Shown: positions 33,306-47,660 of the stretch, in pieces
Layout of the letters: every line of letters begins with the position of its first letter
Numbering within the stretch: the stretch's first letter is position 1
NCBI GenBank assembly: GCA_014860225.1
Contig: JACZKE010000052.1
Span: forward strand, 248,001-312,000
DNA: 64,000 nucleotides
Direction of reading: 5' to 3'
From: Desulfuromonadales bacterium
Lineage (GTDB): Bacteria; Desulfobacterota; Desulfuromonadia; Desulfuromonadales; BM103
Made by a program: the position numbers and the translations under genes
The notes under the pieces: model-generated
The model's input: only the letters and a program-made list of their open reading frames with translations
Database searches by the model: none
Told to the model about the DNA's origin: nothing

Positions 33306-34694
33306 TCAACCAAGTAACTGTTCCATGATCGCCAGTGCGGCTTTTCTGCCGTCAGCCGCCGCTGTTACCACCAGGTCTGCTCCGCGGTTGCAATCTCCCC
33401 CAGCGTAAACTTTAGGGTTAGTGCTCCTGCCGGTCGCCTGATCGATAACGACCTCTCCCCATTTACCGAGTTCGACGCCGGCATCAACCAGCCAGGGGAA
33501 ACCTTCCATATCGAAACCGAGCGCCATGATAACGACATCAGCCGGTACGCAACGTTCTGTCCCCGGGATCTCTTCGGCCCGCTGCCGGCCACTTGCATCT
33601 GCTTCGCCGAGTTGCATGCGAATCGCATCGATGCCGACCAGTACGCCGTCTTCATCGACGACGATGCGCTGCGGTGCTTCGGTGAAAAGAAAGATAACGC
33701 CCTCTTCGACAGCATTATGATATTCCTTGCGGCTGCCGGGCATGTTCTTTTCGTCGCGCCGGTAGAGGCAGGTAACGCTTTCTGCCCCCTCGCGCACCGC
33801 AGTGCGCACACAGTCCATGGCGGTATCGCCGCCGCCGACCACGACGACCCGTTTGCCTAGCACACCGAAGCGATCCATCCACGATTTGCCGTGCAGATGC
33901 CGCTGGATATTGGTGAGGAACTCCATGGCAAGAAAGACATGGTCATGTTCCTCATTGTCGATGTCGGATAATTTGCCGTTAGTGGCACCGAGGCCGAGGA
34001 ACACAGCATCGTAGTTGTCAAGCAGCTCCGGGAAAGGGTTCTCATGGCCGATCTCGGCGTTCAGGTGCAAGCTGAGTCCGGCTTCCTGGAGGATCCGGAA
34101 ACGGTGCTCCACGGTTTTTTTCTCCAGCTTGAAGCCCGGGATGCCATAGGCCAGAAGACCACCTGGAACATCGGCACGCTCAAACATATCAACCTTGATG
34201 CCGGCACGCAGCAGAAAATGGGCACAACTCATACTGGCTGGTCCGGAGCCGACCACTGCCACCTGCTTGTCGCTGGTGATCCCCGGAAAGGGTAGAGTGT
34301 AGCCTGCCTCGAATGCAAGGTCTGTGATCGATGCTTCAATCGGACCGATGGTGATGGCCCCATAGCCATCATCGAGGGTGCAGGCGCCTTCACAGAGATA
34401 GTTATGTGGGCAGATTCGGCCGAGGATCTCCGGGAAGGGCGAGGTCTCGTTGGAGAGCAGGAAGGCTTTCTCCAGATCCTTCTCGGCAATTGCCTCAAGC
34501 CATTGCGGGATAAGGTTGCCGAGCGGACAGCCGATAGTGGTGCAGAAGGGGTCGCCGCACTGCACGCAACGTTCGGCCTGACGCGCGACTTTGATGTCAC
34601 TGAAGAAACGGTAGATTTCTTCAAAACTCCGCAACCGCCGACTAACGTCTTCTTTGAACGGTTCTTCTCGGTTGGTCTCAACAAAGCTTTGCAT
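33306..34694 (-). CDS. gltD: Glutamate synthase small subunit
   Basis: 462 residues. It oxidises NAD(P)H and feeds electrons to GltB for glutamate formation. N-terminal Cys pattern CVQCGDPFCTTIGCPLGN binds the [4Fe-4S] clusters; FAD site VAVVGSGPASMSCAHFL and NADPH site VVVVGGGDTAMDCVRTA follow. The ATG at 34694 has AGGA upstream. It follows gltB by 135 bp, containing a GCAAAG repeat, and is probably co-transcribed. Confidence 0.95.
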   Translation of the reverse strand: MQSFVETNREEPFKEDVSRRLRSFEEIYRFFSDIKVARQAERCVQCGDPFCTTIGCPLGNLIPQWLEAIAEKDLEKAFLLSNETSPFPEILGRICPHNYLCEGACTLDDGYGAITIGPIEASITDLAFEAGYTLPFPGITSDKQVAVVGSGPASMSCAHFLLRAGIKVDMFERADVPGGLLAYGIPGFKLEKKTVEHRFRILQEAGLSLHLNAEIGHENPFPELLDNYDAVFLGLGATNGKLSDIDNEEHDHVFLAMEFLTNIQRHLHGKSWMDRFGVLGKRVVVVGGGDTAMDCVRTAVREGAESVTCLYRRDEKNMPGSRKEYHNAVEEGVIFLFTEAPQRIVVDEDGVLVGIDAIRMQLGEADASGRQRAEEIPGTERCVPADVVIMALGFDMEGFPWLVDAGVELGKWGEVVIDQATGRSTNPKVYAGGDCNRGADLVVTAAADGRKAALAIMEQLLG

Positions 34695-34717
34695 AAAAAA
34701 TCCTGTTAGAAAAAGCA

Positions 34718-34804
34718 TTCAACGCAAAGAGGAAAAAAAGAAGCAAAGTAAAATCAAGTTTCAGGAAATTCAAAACTAACCGCTTTCTTTGCTTCAAAGC
34801 TTTA
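34718..34804. repeat. GCAAAG inverted repeat between gltB and gltD
   Basis: AACGCAAAGAGG and AAGAAGCAAAG at the left face CTTTCTTTGCTTCAAAGC at the right, able to pair imperfectly. It is the fifth locus of this style in the window, again inside an operon. Confidence 0.55.
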
Positions 34805-34829
34805 TTCTACTCCTCACGTCCCCAGGCTG

Positions 34830-39247
<4,418 letters not shown>

Positions 39248-39251
<4 letters not shown>

Positions 39252-41704
39252 TCGGTGGGTCCTTGAGGTTCACTTGGACTCTTTTCTGAGAGATCCCCTG
39301 GTAACGGTTCCAGCTTAGATTCAATGCTGCGCAAATGCAAGTCACGCTGCGGGAAGGGAATGGTGATATTCTCTTCGCGAAAGGCGCTGTCGATCGCGAG
39401 CCCCAGCTCGCTTTTTATTCTGAGGCGCTTATTGATGTCGGAAACCCAGACGCGCAGTTCAAAGTCGATGGAGCTGTCGCCGAAACCGGTGAAAATTGCC
39501 GAAGACTCCGGGTCGTTGAGAATGTCGGGATGCTCTTGTGCCACTCGCATAAGAATCCCCAGGACCTTACCCAGCGGGCTGCCATAGGCGACGCCGACTT
39601 TCAATACAATACGGGAAATGTGGGTTGTGAAGGTCCAGTTGATGACTTTCTGCGAGATCAGCTCAGAATTCGGGACGATAATCTCGGCACGGTCAAGGGT
39701 CTCGAAAATCGTTGAGCGCAGGCCGATACGGGTGATGGTTCCCCATTGATCGTCGATATTGATGGTGTCACCCACCTTGACCGGGCGTTCGAAGAGCAGG
39801 ATCAGGCCGCTGACAAAGTTGTTGACGATGTTCTGCAGGCCGAAGCCGATGCCGACACCGAGAGCGCCGGCGATGATGGCGAACTTCTGCAGCTCGAGTC
39901 CGGCCATGCTGACAGCAATGAAAAAGCCGACGCTGAAGAGGGCATAGTGCAGCAGTCTTTTCATGGCGGTTTTAACGCCGAAATCCATCTTGCGTGGCGA
40001 CATGTAGTGAGCATCGGCAAGAGCCTGCAAAATCCATGAGACCAGGTTGGTCAGATAGATGACCAGCGCGACCATCACGACCATGTAGACCGAGATGCTG
40101 AATTCGCCGATGGTGTATTTAAGGCCCAGGATGCCGGCCATGACTTCATCGACGCTATTATAGAGGTTCCATACGACCGGCAGGAAGAGGCCGGCATTGG
40201 CCAGGATGAAAATGCGTGCCAGAGTTTTCATCCGCTCGGCAGTGCTGACGCCGAGAAGCCTGATGAACGTGCGCTCTTGGACCCAGTTCAGGTACAAAAG
40301 CTCATTGATGCCGCCGTCTGCCAGATGGATCGACATCCTTACCATGAACAGCAGGATGATCGTCCCGAGCACGGCATCGACCAGCTGGATGGAGAGCGTG
40401 GAGAATCCCAGCAATGCCGTGACCAGGCCGATCAGGGCGAACAGGCTGATCAGGTAGAGTGAGACGACGTAAAACCCGAAACGATCCGGTTGCTGACGCC
40501 GACGGTTCTGGGCGAGCCAGAAGCACATCGGAGCAGCGACCGCGCAGAGGATAACCTCGTACAGCTGATACGCGGGCGTTGGCAGACCACTGACCTTGAG
40601 CGCCTCCGAAAGCAGGTAGATCACGGCCAGCGCCCTGATCAGCCGTCTGCGTCGGGGTATTTCGATCATCGCTACGACCAGGATCGTGCCGGCAATCGTG
40701 GCCGAGGTCAGCATGAGCCAGCTCCATGAGGGGGGAGGGTTGGTGTAGAAGGTGCTGGTTGCTGCAATCGTAACGAAGGTTGCGCCGGCAATGGGATGCT
40801 GAAAAAAGAAGCGCCACTCGGGACTGATCAGTTCAGGAGACCGCCTGTGTCGAAAGAGGATTCTTGTGATAAATAAGGCGATGAATAACTGGAGTATGAC
40901 GATCCAGCCCTGACGCGACCAGAATTCATCGGGAAGCTTGACGGTTGATCTGATGTTGTCGCGGTATTCGTTGAACAGCGCCCGGGTGAATTGTTGATAA
41001 AAATCAAGACTGAACAAAGAGTAAGCATTACGTCGGAAAGTTTCATGCCGCAGCTGATCAAGGGTGGCATCTATCAGGTTGAGCCGGCTGGCGAGGAGTT
41101 CCTGGCTCTGAGCAAATTCCTCCTGTTTTTTGACCAGCTGCGCAGAAGCCTCGGCTATCCGTTTTAACAGAGCATCAATGCTTTGTTGGGCTTTGATGAA
41201 GGTCTCTTCAGGGATATCTACCTGTTTCTGCCGAAGGGATTCCCGCCATTCCTGCCAATATGCTTTTTCCTCTGTCCATTTCACCCGAAGATCTTCGATG
41301 TCTTCGAGTTTTGCGGAAAGCTCTTTAAACAAAACTTCCTGTTTCTGGTTGATCTCAGAATAACTGGCCTGCGCTGACATCAGACGGTTCAGCGGCCAGT
41401 TGACGGCCTCTTCCCAATTTGTAAACCGCTCTTCCAGTCGCTTGAGTTTATCGGTCAGTTCCGCAAGTTGCCGGTAGACAATGTCTAATGAATCCAACTG
41501 GGAGAGGATCGCATTTGCCTCGGTTATTCCGGCGGCGACAGTCGTCGCCTTCGGGACCACTTCATTAAGACCCGGGAAAGAATTTTTCGCCGCAGGGGTC
41601 TCTTCAGCTCTGACCGGAGCGACGGCGAGGATGGAGAAAAACAGGCTCAGGCAGGTGACCAGCCTGATGGTGAACCAGGTCGTTGATCGTCTCTGCAGGC
41701 TCAT
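39248..41704 (-). CDS. Large MscS-family mechanosensitive channel
   Basis: 818 residues. Signal peptide (residues 8-32, ending PVRAEE), a periplasmic coiled-coil domain to about 290, roughly eleven membrane helices, and the MscS pore and beta domain (GALGVGIGFGLQNIVNNFVSG, ERPVKVGDTI, IVPNSELISQKVINWT). It resembles MscK/YbdG-like multi-domain channels that release solutes on hypo-osmotic stress. The ATG at 41704 is in an ATGA overlap with corA, and its stop overlaps gltB the same way. Confidence 0.9.
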
Positions 41705-42819
41705 AGCCACTTGTTCCTTTTGAAATAGATGACCATACCGATGGCGCAGCCCGCCATCAATCCCCAGGCCATGAAATACCCTCCGCGCCATTTGAGCTCG
41801 GGCATGTACTCGAAATTCATGCCGTAGACACCGGCAATGAAGGTCAGCGGGATGAAGATCGAGGCCATGATGGTCAGAACCTTCATAATCTCGTTCATGC
41901 GGTTGCTGACCGACGACATGTAAAGGTCCTGCAGGCCTGTGATGGTATCGCGGAAAATCTCCAGGGTGTCGATGACCTGGACCGAGTGGTCATACAGGTC
42001 GCGCAGGTAGATCTGGGTGTCCTCACTGATCAGGGGGGAGGTTTCCTTATGCATTTGGCTGACCACTTCCCGCAACGGCCAGACCGATTTGCGCAGCAGG
42101 AGAAGTTCGCGCTTGTAGTGATGAATCGTCGCCAGCATCGACGCGTCGGGGTTGCTGATCAGCTGGTCCTCAAGTTGCACCAGTTTGTCGCCGACTTTTT
42201 CCAGGATGTGAAAATAGCTGTCAACAATCGAATCGATCAGGGCATAAGCCAGATAGTCGGGGCCGCGCTGGCGGATCCGGCCGCTGCTGCGCTGCAGGCG
42301 GTCACGGACACCGTCGAAGACATCCCCCTCGAGCTCCTGGAAGGAGATAACATAATGCTGGCCGAGCAGCAGGCTGATCTGCTCAGTCTCAAGGGTCTGC
42401 ATCTCTTCGTCGAAAAACAGCATCTTGAGGATGATCAGGCAGAAGCCCTCGTGTTCATCCAGCTTGGGGCGGTGGTGGGTGTTGAGGATGTCCTCGAGAG
42501 CCAGGGGGTGGATGTCGAAACGTTTGCCGAATTCTTCAATCAGTTTGACATCATGAATGCCGCTCAGGTTGATCCAACTGACCGAAGTAGTTTCTCTGCA
42601 TGCCACAACTTCGTCGAGACTGATGTCCGTAAAGGTTTCGAAGTGTGTCTGATCATAGTCGATAAGGTTGATGACCGGCTTCTCGGCCTTCTGCTTGCCA
42701 ACATGGATCAAAGAACCCGGCGGTAGGCCTACTCCCTTCGCCTTGACCTGGAACAATTCCCTGTTTATCGGTATTTTGAGCAAGCCGAAAGGGATTAATC
42801 GTTTCTTCGCCATATTCAT
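41701..42819 (-). CDS. corA: CorA-family Mg2+/Co2+ transporter
   Basis: 372 residues. A large cytoplasmic N-terminal domain, a long stalk helix, and two C-terminal membrane helices with the signature YGMNFEYMPEL between them, then a basic end. Forms a pentameric Mg2+ channel in the inner membrane. The ATG at 42819 has GGAG four bases upstream; a second ATG two codons on is possible. First gene of the corA-mscS-gltB-gltD array. Confidence 0.94.
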   Translation of the reverse strand: MNMAKKRLIPFGLLKIPINRELFQVKAKGVGLPPGSLIHVGKQKAEKPVINLIDYDQTHFETFTDISLDEVVACRETTSVSWINLSGIHDVKLIEEFGKRFDIHPLALEDILNTHHRPKLDEHEGFCLIILKMLFFDEEMQTLETEQISLLLGQHYVISFQELEGDVFDGVRDRLQRSSGRIRQRGPDYLAYALIDSIVDSYFHILEKVGDKLVQLEDQLISNPDASMLATIHHYKRELLLLRKSVWPLREVVSQMHKETSPLISEDTQIYLRDLYDHSVQVIDTLEIFRDTITGLQDLYMSSVSNRMNEIMKVLTIMASIFIPLTFIAGVYGMNFEYMPELKWRGGYFMAWGLMAGCAIGMVIYFKRNKWL

Positions 42820-42851
42820 TGCGCTCCGTGACTCTCAGTGTGAGCCGGGCC

Positions 42852-43032
42852 CTAGTTTTCGTCCGGAAACGGCCCTTTTCCGCAATCTCTGCGTCAATCG
42901 GCGGATTTGATTGTGCGGCGTAACGGACTACGCCTCCGCTCAAATCCTTGATTTCCTTGACCTTGCGAAAAATTGCTCGTTTCCAGATCGAAAACGGTGC
43001 TTATGTTGTCCGGAGTTTCCGGATGGAAACTA
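42852..43032. repeat. Composite nested palindrome (TCCGGA family)
   Basis: The left end CTAGTTTTCGTCCGGAAAC and the right end GTCCGGAGTTTCCGGATGGA match the two halves of the 35-bp palindrome at 14104-14138. Between them is a second hairpin sequence: GGATTTGA/TCAAATCC, GGCGTA/TACGCC and TTTTCCGCAA/TTGCGAAAAA arms. It separates corA from the aspartoacylase-like gene and has no coding potential. Confidence 0.7.
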
Positions 43033-43040
43033 TCTATATT

Positions 43041-44072
43041 TTAACGCTCCAGGCCGAAATCTTCCTCCGTCAGAGAGGATGCGTAATCATCGAGGGCCTC
43101 TTCCGCTTCGCCGTGATCATCTACGTGCGCCAGGTTCACCAGGGCGTCGCCCTCATGAACCAGTGGCAGGGTGAGTTGGCCGATGACGACCCCTGTGAAC
43201 GGTGCGCGGATGCTCTCTCCCTGGTCGCCGAGAGGATCGTTGATAATCCCCAGCAGTTCGCCTTTGCGGACAAGTGTACCAAGAGTCGCCTGTTTGTAGA
43301 AGACCCCGCTTTTGGAGGCTCTTACCCAGCTGGTCTTGCGGGAAATGAGAGGTTCCTGGTTGCGGGGCTTGCGATCTTTCGGCAACATGTCAATGGCTCG
43401 CATGACATTGATAACTCCGCGAACCCCGGAACGGATCGCGGACTCGTTGAAATACAGGGCTTCGCCGGCCTCGTAGAGCAGAACCGGGATGCCCTGGTCG
43501 GCAACGGCTTCGCGTAGCGAGCCGTCCCTGATCTCGGAGTGTATGATCATGGGCGCACCGAACGCCCTGGCCAGCCGCAGATTCTCCTCGTTGTCAAGCG
43601 AGGTTCTGACCTGCGGCAGGTTGCTGCGATAATTCGAGCCGGTGTGGATGTCGATGCCGTGGGTCGAGCGGCAAACGATCTCCTGCATGAACAGATGGGC
43701 GATGCGTCCGGCCAGCGAACCTTTCGGAGTGCCGGGGAAGGAGCGATTCAGGTCACGTCGATCCGGAAGATAACGTGAACGCTGGATGAATCCGTACGGA
43801 TTGACGACCGGTGCTGCAAGCAGGGTTCCTTTTAAGCGGGTCATGGCTTTGTTCCGTAGAAGTCTCCGTATGATCTCTACTCCGTTGATCTCGTCGCCGT
43901 GGATGGCAGCGCAGAGGAAGAGGGTCGGCCCCGCCTGCCTGCCATGAATCACATGGACCGGCAGGGTGATTTTCGAATGTGTGTAGAGCCGGGCCATCGG
44001 CAGCTCAATCGTGATGCGTTCGCCGGCGACGACTTCTGTGCCGCCCAGAGTGAAGGATGCTTGTTGTTTCAT
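43041..44072 (-). CDS. Succinylglutamate desuccinylase/aspartoacylase family protein
   Basis: 343 residues of the AstE/AspA zinc-carboxypeptidase-like family. Zinc ligands in [10 protein letters not shown] and the later [11 protein letters not shown]; the substrate-arginine block [10 protein letters not shown] is intact. The C-terminal 90 residues look like a biotinyl/lipoyl-type barrel ([21 protein letters not shown]). The enzyme would hydrolyse an N-acyl amino acid or an isopeptide-like bond. Its start overlaps the rimK stop, and with the retropepsin-like gene it forms a three-gene operon; removal of RimK-added residues is an inference. Confidence 0.85.
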   Translation of the reverse strand: MKQQASFTLGGTEVVAGERITIELPMARLYTHSKITLPVHVIHGRQAGPTLFLCAAIHGDEINGVEIIRRLLRNKAMTRLKGTLLAAPVVNPYGFIQRSRYLPDRRDLNRSFPGTPKGSLAGRIAHLFMQEIVCRSTHGIDIHTGSNYRSNLPQVRTSLDNEENLRLARAFGAPMIIHSEIRDGSLREAVADQGIPVLLYEAGEALYFNESAIRSGVRGVINVMRAIDMLPKDRKPRNQEPLISRKTSWVRASKSGVFYKQATLGTLVRKGELLGIINDPLGDQGESIRAPFTGVVIGQLTLPLVHEGDALVNLAHVDDHGEAEEALDDYASSLTEEDFGLER

Positions 44073-44974
44073 CCTTTGCCCCGGGTCTTGGTTTTGCCTG
44101 GTTTGGCTTGTCTTTCGATAAAATCGATGATCATGCCGGCAACATTCTTTTCGGTGGATTTTTCAATCCCCTCGAGGCCTGGTGAAGAGTTGACCTCCAT
44201 CACCACCGGGCCATGGTTGGAACGCAGCAGGTCGACACCGGCCACGTTCAGTCCCATGATCTTTGCGGCTCGCACCGCAGTCAAACGCTCTTGCGGAGTC
44301 AGTCTGGCAAGCGTTGCGTTGCCGCCGCGATGCAGGTTGGAGCGGAATTCACCTTCACCAGCCTGGCGTTTCATGGATGCCACCACCTTGTCGCCGATCA
44401 CGAAACAGCGGATATCAGCGCCTCCGGCTTCTTTGATGAACTCCTGGACCAGAATATTCTCTTTCAGTCCACGGAACGCCTCGATAACACTCTCGGCGGC
44501 CTTGTCGGTTTCGGTCAGAACCACGCCGATTCCCTGGGTCCCTTCCAAGAGCTTAATGACCAGCGGGGCTCCGCCGACGAGCGTGATCAGATCCTTGGTG
44601 AAATTGGTCGAATGAGCGAAGCCGGTGACCGGCAGGCCGATCCCCTTGCGGGCCAGGAGCTGCAGACTACGAAGTTTGTCGCGCGACCGGCTGATCGCCA
44701 CCGATTCGTTGATACTGTAGACACCCATCATCTCGAACTGTCGGACGACAGCAGTCCCGTAAAAGGTGATCGATGCACCGATCCGTGGGATGATTGCATC
44801 AAACCCGGTGAGCTCCTCACCTTTGTAATGAATCGTCGGGCGCTGGCTGGCGATCGTCATGTAACAGCGGAGTGGATCGATGACGCGAACTTCATGCCCG
44901 CCGGCAACGGCTTCCTCAACCATGCGACGGGTTGAATAAAGCTTGGAATTTCTGGAGATAATTGCAATGTTCAT
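44069..44974 (-). CDS. rimK: RimK-family ATP-grasp amide ligase
   Basis: 301 residues, the length of RimK. ATP-grasp fold with [22 protein letters not shown] (nucleotide lysine), [21 protein letters not shown], and metal-binding [15 protein letters not shown]. RimK adds glutamate residues to the C-terminus of ribosomal protein S6; relatives make poly-glutamate or modify other peptides. Flanked by an aspartoacylase-like hydrolase (4-base overlap) and a retropepsin-like protein, the set known from other RimK loci. Target is not readable. Confidence 0.92.
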   Translation of the reverse strand: MNIAIISRNSKLYSTRRMVEEAVAGGHEVRVIDPLRCYMTIASQRPTIHYKGEELTGFDAIIPRIGASITFYGTAVVRQFEMMGVYSINESVAISRSRDKLRSLQLLARKGIGLPVTGFAHSTNFTKDLITLVGGAPLVIKLLEGTQGIGVVLTETDKAAESVIEAFRGLKENILVQEFIKEAGGADIRCFVIGDKVVASMKRQAGEGEFRSNLHRGGNATLARLTPQERLTAVRAAKIMGLNVAGVDLLRSNHGPVVMEVNSSPGLEGIEKSTEKNVAGMIIDFIERQAKPGKTKTRGKG

Positions 44975-44992
44975 AATGGCTTCATTCTCATT

Positions 44993-45430
44993 TCAATATT
45001 TGTGTTTCTTGCGACCCAACAGGTAGGATCGATCAGGGGCAACCAGAAGCCCGGCTAATGCAGTACGGCCGAGCAACATGCGGAATTTCATGTTGTCGCG
45101 ATTGGTCAGGGTAATCTCGATGCGCCTGGAAAGCTGACCCATGAGAATCTCGGTTTCTATGACATAACGCATCTCTCGGTGCCCGCCGGAATCACTGACT
45201 TCACGAAAATCCTTGACCGGTGCTTCGCAGAAAATTTCCAGGTCCAGTCGCCTCTGCAGCGGATGGACGCCGAAACGAACCATTTGCAGACTGTTCGATT
45301 CGTAAGGTTCAACCGAGAAAGCATGCAAAGCCGAGGTCCTGGCTCCGGTGTCTATTTTTGCCTTGATGGCCGGAATAGGGAGGCCCGGCAAAGCCAGCCA
45401 CTCGCGCCAGCCGATGGTGAAATTATCCAT
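44993..45430 (-). CDS. Retropepsin-like Zn_protease family protein (RimB-like)
   Basis: 145 residues from the ATG at 45430; an ATG 11 codons upstream is possible, and neither has a good SD. The family block GWREWLALPGL is followed by the aspartic-protease-like KIDTGARTSALHA, then LLGRTALAGLLVAPDRSYLLG. PF05618 members are called ATP-dependent zinc proteases but have a retropepsin fold with a single DTGA. They are usually next to RimK. First gene of the three-gene minus-strand set. Confidence 0.85.
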   Translation of the reverse strand: MDNFTIGWREWLALPGLPIPAIKAKIDTGARTSALHAFSVEPYESNSLQMVRFGVHPLQRRLDLEIFCEAPVKDFREVSDSGGHREMRYVIETEILMGQLSRRIEITLTNRDNMKFRMLLGRTALAGLLVAPDRSYLLGRKKHKY

Positions 45431-45573
45431 GATTATGTTTTCCGGGGTATCATCATTTTGCATTCTAACGTATTTACTGAGTTATTCATACCATCGTCAG
45501 TCTTTACGGCTGTTTAGGCCGTGAACTGAAAGGCGCGTCATAATAAGTAAACACCTTTCAGAAAGGAAGTAAA

Positions 45574-45669
45574 ATGAAGCTGCGATTCCAGATTGCAGTC
45601 GTTTGTTGCTTGCCGGTAAGTGAAGATCCTGGAAGATTACAGTTTACAATTCAAAAAAACCTGCAATGA
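45574..45669 (+). CDS. Possible 31-residue ORF, perhaps decayed
   Basis: An ATG with a good SD (AAAGGAAG) opens MKLRFQIAVVCCLPVS, which looks like a signal peptide, but the frame ends after 31 codons. A second frame (GTG at 45620 to 45826) continues with KILEDYSLQFKKTCN. Together they could be one small exported protein broken by a frameshift. The rest of 45464-45866 holds no other gene; a CTGAAAGG/CCTTTCAG stem at about 45524-45560 covers the leader. Confidence 0.25.
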   Translation: MKLRFQIAVVCCLPVSEDPGRLQFTIQKNLQ

Positions 45670-45866
45670 TAGTGCCTTGAAGGTTGACTTGAAAGCCCTG
45701 AACAAGCGAATAGGTCACTATTCGGCACATAAGCGAGTGCATGTGGTCTGCAGCCATTGCCTGCGTCCAACGTTGTCACTTAACTTCCCGCAAGCAACAG
45801 CTGCAGCCCACATGCTGTGCCGTTGAGTAAGTGAGCTGAATAGTTAGACGAACAGAGAGGATCTGT

Positions 45867-46379
45867 ATGAGCAGTGAAAAAGTCGAGATTGTCGCACAAC
45901 TGGAAATCCGGGATATGACGATTGATGATTTCGCCACGGTATTTCATCTCGGTGAGCGGTTATTTACTGCCGAGTGTTCCGCCAGTATGTACCGCACCTG
46001 GGACGAGTATGAGATTACCACACTTTACAATTCCGACAGCGAACTCTGTATCGTCGCCGAAATCGACAGCGAGGTTGTCGGCTTCGCGCTTGGTACGACT
46101 GTCGAGAAAAGCAACTCGTCCTGGAAGTACGGTTATCTGGTCTGGATCGGCGTCCGGCCTGGACTGCAGAAAAAAGGCGTTGGTGACAGTCTGTTTCACG
46201 AGATCAAGAAGCGCATGATCAAGCAGGGCGTGCGTATGGTCATCATTGATACTGATGCCGATAACGAGGCTGGCATCAACTTCTTTGAAAAGCACGGTTT
46301 CAACAATATCCAGAAGCATGTCTACATGACCCTCAACCTGGCGAAGAAGACGCGCGGCCGCAAGAGGCGCAAGGAATGA
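45867..46379 (+). CDS. GNAT-family N-acetyltransferase
   Basis: 170 residues. Acetyl-CoA fold with motif A VWIGVRPGLQKKGVGDSLFHE (R/Q-x-x-G-x-G/A loop), and the RimI-like C-terminus NFFEKHGF. It ends in a strongly basic tail KKTRGRKRRKE. SD GAGAGGA precedes the ATG. The stop overlaps the M20 peptidase ATG (ATGA), so acetylation and deacylation are likely coupled on one substrate. It diverges from the RimK set by 400 bp. Confidence 0.87.
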   Translation: MSSEKVEIVAQLEIRDMTIDDFATVFHLGERLFTAECSASMYRTWDEYEITTLYNSDSELCIVAEIDSEVVGFALGTTVEKSNSSWKYGYLVWIGVRPGLQKKGVGDSLFHEIKKRMIKQGVRMVIIDTDADNEAGINFFEKHGFNNIQKHVYMTLNLAKKTRGRKRRKE

Positions 46380-47509
46380 ACCAGGCTCTGATCGAAAAAC
46401 TCTGGGACGACATCGATGTCGACCGTTTGCGCCAGACCCTGATCGACATGGTCGACATTTATTCACCTTCCGGCAAGGAAGAGGATATTCAACTCTATAT
46501 CGAAGACCGGCTCGTGAGTGCCGGCATCGCTGTCACGAGGCAGGAGGTTGACGAGGATCGTTACAACCTCCTGGCCACCATGGGGCAGGGCGAGCCGCAA
46601 CTCTACCTGGTCGGCCATGTTGACACGGTACCTGCCTGGGATCTCGAAGAGTATTGCGCGACGGAAGAGTGGGGCGTCGTCCGCGGGCTTGGGACGGCAG
46701 ACATGAAAGGTGGCTGCGCGGCGATGTTGGAGGCCTGGCTGGCCTTGGCGAGCCTGCCGCAAGAGCAACAGCCTTCAGTCGGCATATTGTTCGTCGTTGG
46801 CGAAGAGGAGAACGGCGATGGCAGTGCCAAATTTCTTGAAACCGCCCGTCCGCCGTGGGTCATAATCGGTGAGCCGACCTCATTATCACCCTGTTTCAGT
46901 CATTACGGATATCTGGAAGTCGCCCTGACCACCCAGGGGCGCCGCATTCACTCCTCATTGCCGGAGCTGGGCCACAACGCCGTTGAATCGATGCTGCGTT
47001 TCCTGCTGCTGCTCGGCAAGGATGCGCTCTTCGATCGGAAGAATCCGCAGCTGGTCTACTCGATACGGGAGATGAGCTCTTCCCGTGCCGGCTTCGTGGT
47101 TCCGGATCAGTGCGAAACCTATATTGATCTACACCTGCATCCGGGCGGCTCTCCGGAGAAGGTCCAGAAAGTCCTGAAAGCCTGTGTCGCCAAGGCGGCA
47201 GCGTCGATTCCGGGTTTGAAACTCGATATCCGTTTCGATTTTTCATCGCAGGGGTACGAACTGCAGGAAAACGACTATCTTGTGGAGTTGTTTGAAAACC
47301 TCTATCCGCGACTTAATCTGCCGTTACAGTTCAACCCGTTCCGCTCTCATTCGGATGGCAACCTGTTTTTCGGTGCCGGGTGCAAGCCGTTGATCCTCGG
47401 CCCGGGTTCTCTGGAGACAGCCCATACCGCAGACGAACAGACGTCGTTGTCCGAGGTCGAGTCGGCAGCACGCATCTATGCGGCTCTCTGTCTGAATGGC
47501 TTTGTCTGA
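46376..47509 (+). CDS. M20-family metallo-deacylase/peptidase
   Basis: 377 residues of the ArgE/DapE/CPG2 group. Metal ligands GHVDTVPAW, GTADMKGG, the catalytic Glu pair VGEEENGDG, GEPT, and HTADEQTS near the C-terminus are visible, with the dimerisation domain between. It hydrolyses an amide bond of an N-acyl amino acid or dipeptide; acetylornithine deacetylase is one option, but there are no arginine genes here. Translationally coupled to the GNAT gene. Confidence 0.87.
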   Translation: MNQALIEKLWDDIDVDRLRQTLIDMVDIYSPSGKEEDIQLYIEDRLVSAGIAVTRQEVDEDRYNLLATMGQGEPQLYLVGHVDTVPAWDLEEYCATEEWGVVRGLGTADMKGGCAAMLEAWLALASLPQEQQPSVGILFVVGEEENGDGSAKFLETARPPWVIIGEPTSLSPCFSHYGYLEVALTTQGRRIHSSLPELGHNAVESMLRFLLLLGKDALFDRKNPQLVYSIREMSSSRAGFVVPDQCETYIDLHLHPGGSPEKVQKVLKACVAKAAASIPGLKLDIRFDFSSQGYELQENDYLVELFENLYPRLNLPLQFNPFRSHSDGNLFFGAGCKPLILGPGSLETAHTADEQTSLSEVESAARIYAALCLNGFV

Positions 47510-47613
47510 TCACTGGCAAAGATAGCGCGGGGTTCGCAAAACAGCAAAGACAGGATCCCTTCCTCAGAAAAATCCCGTTGTCATTGGCTGTTGCACGGGC
47601 GTAATATGGATTG

Positions 47614-47644
47614 CAGCTGCTCCATCAAGGAGCAGCTGTTTCTC
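47614..47644 (+). terminator. Terminator of the GNAT-M20 operon
   Basis: CAGCTGCTCC pairs with GGAGCAGCTG around a 5-nt loop, followed by TTTCTC. The T tract is short. Confidence 0.6.
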
Positions 47645-47660
47645 GTTGTGGAGGATATTA

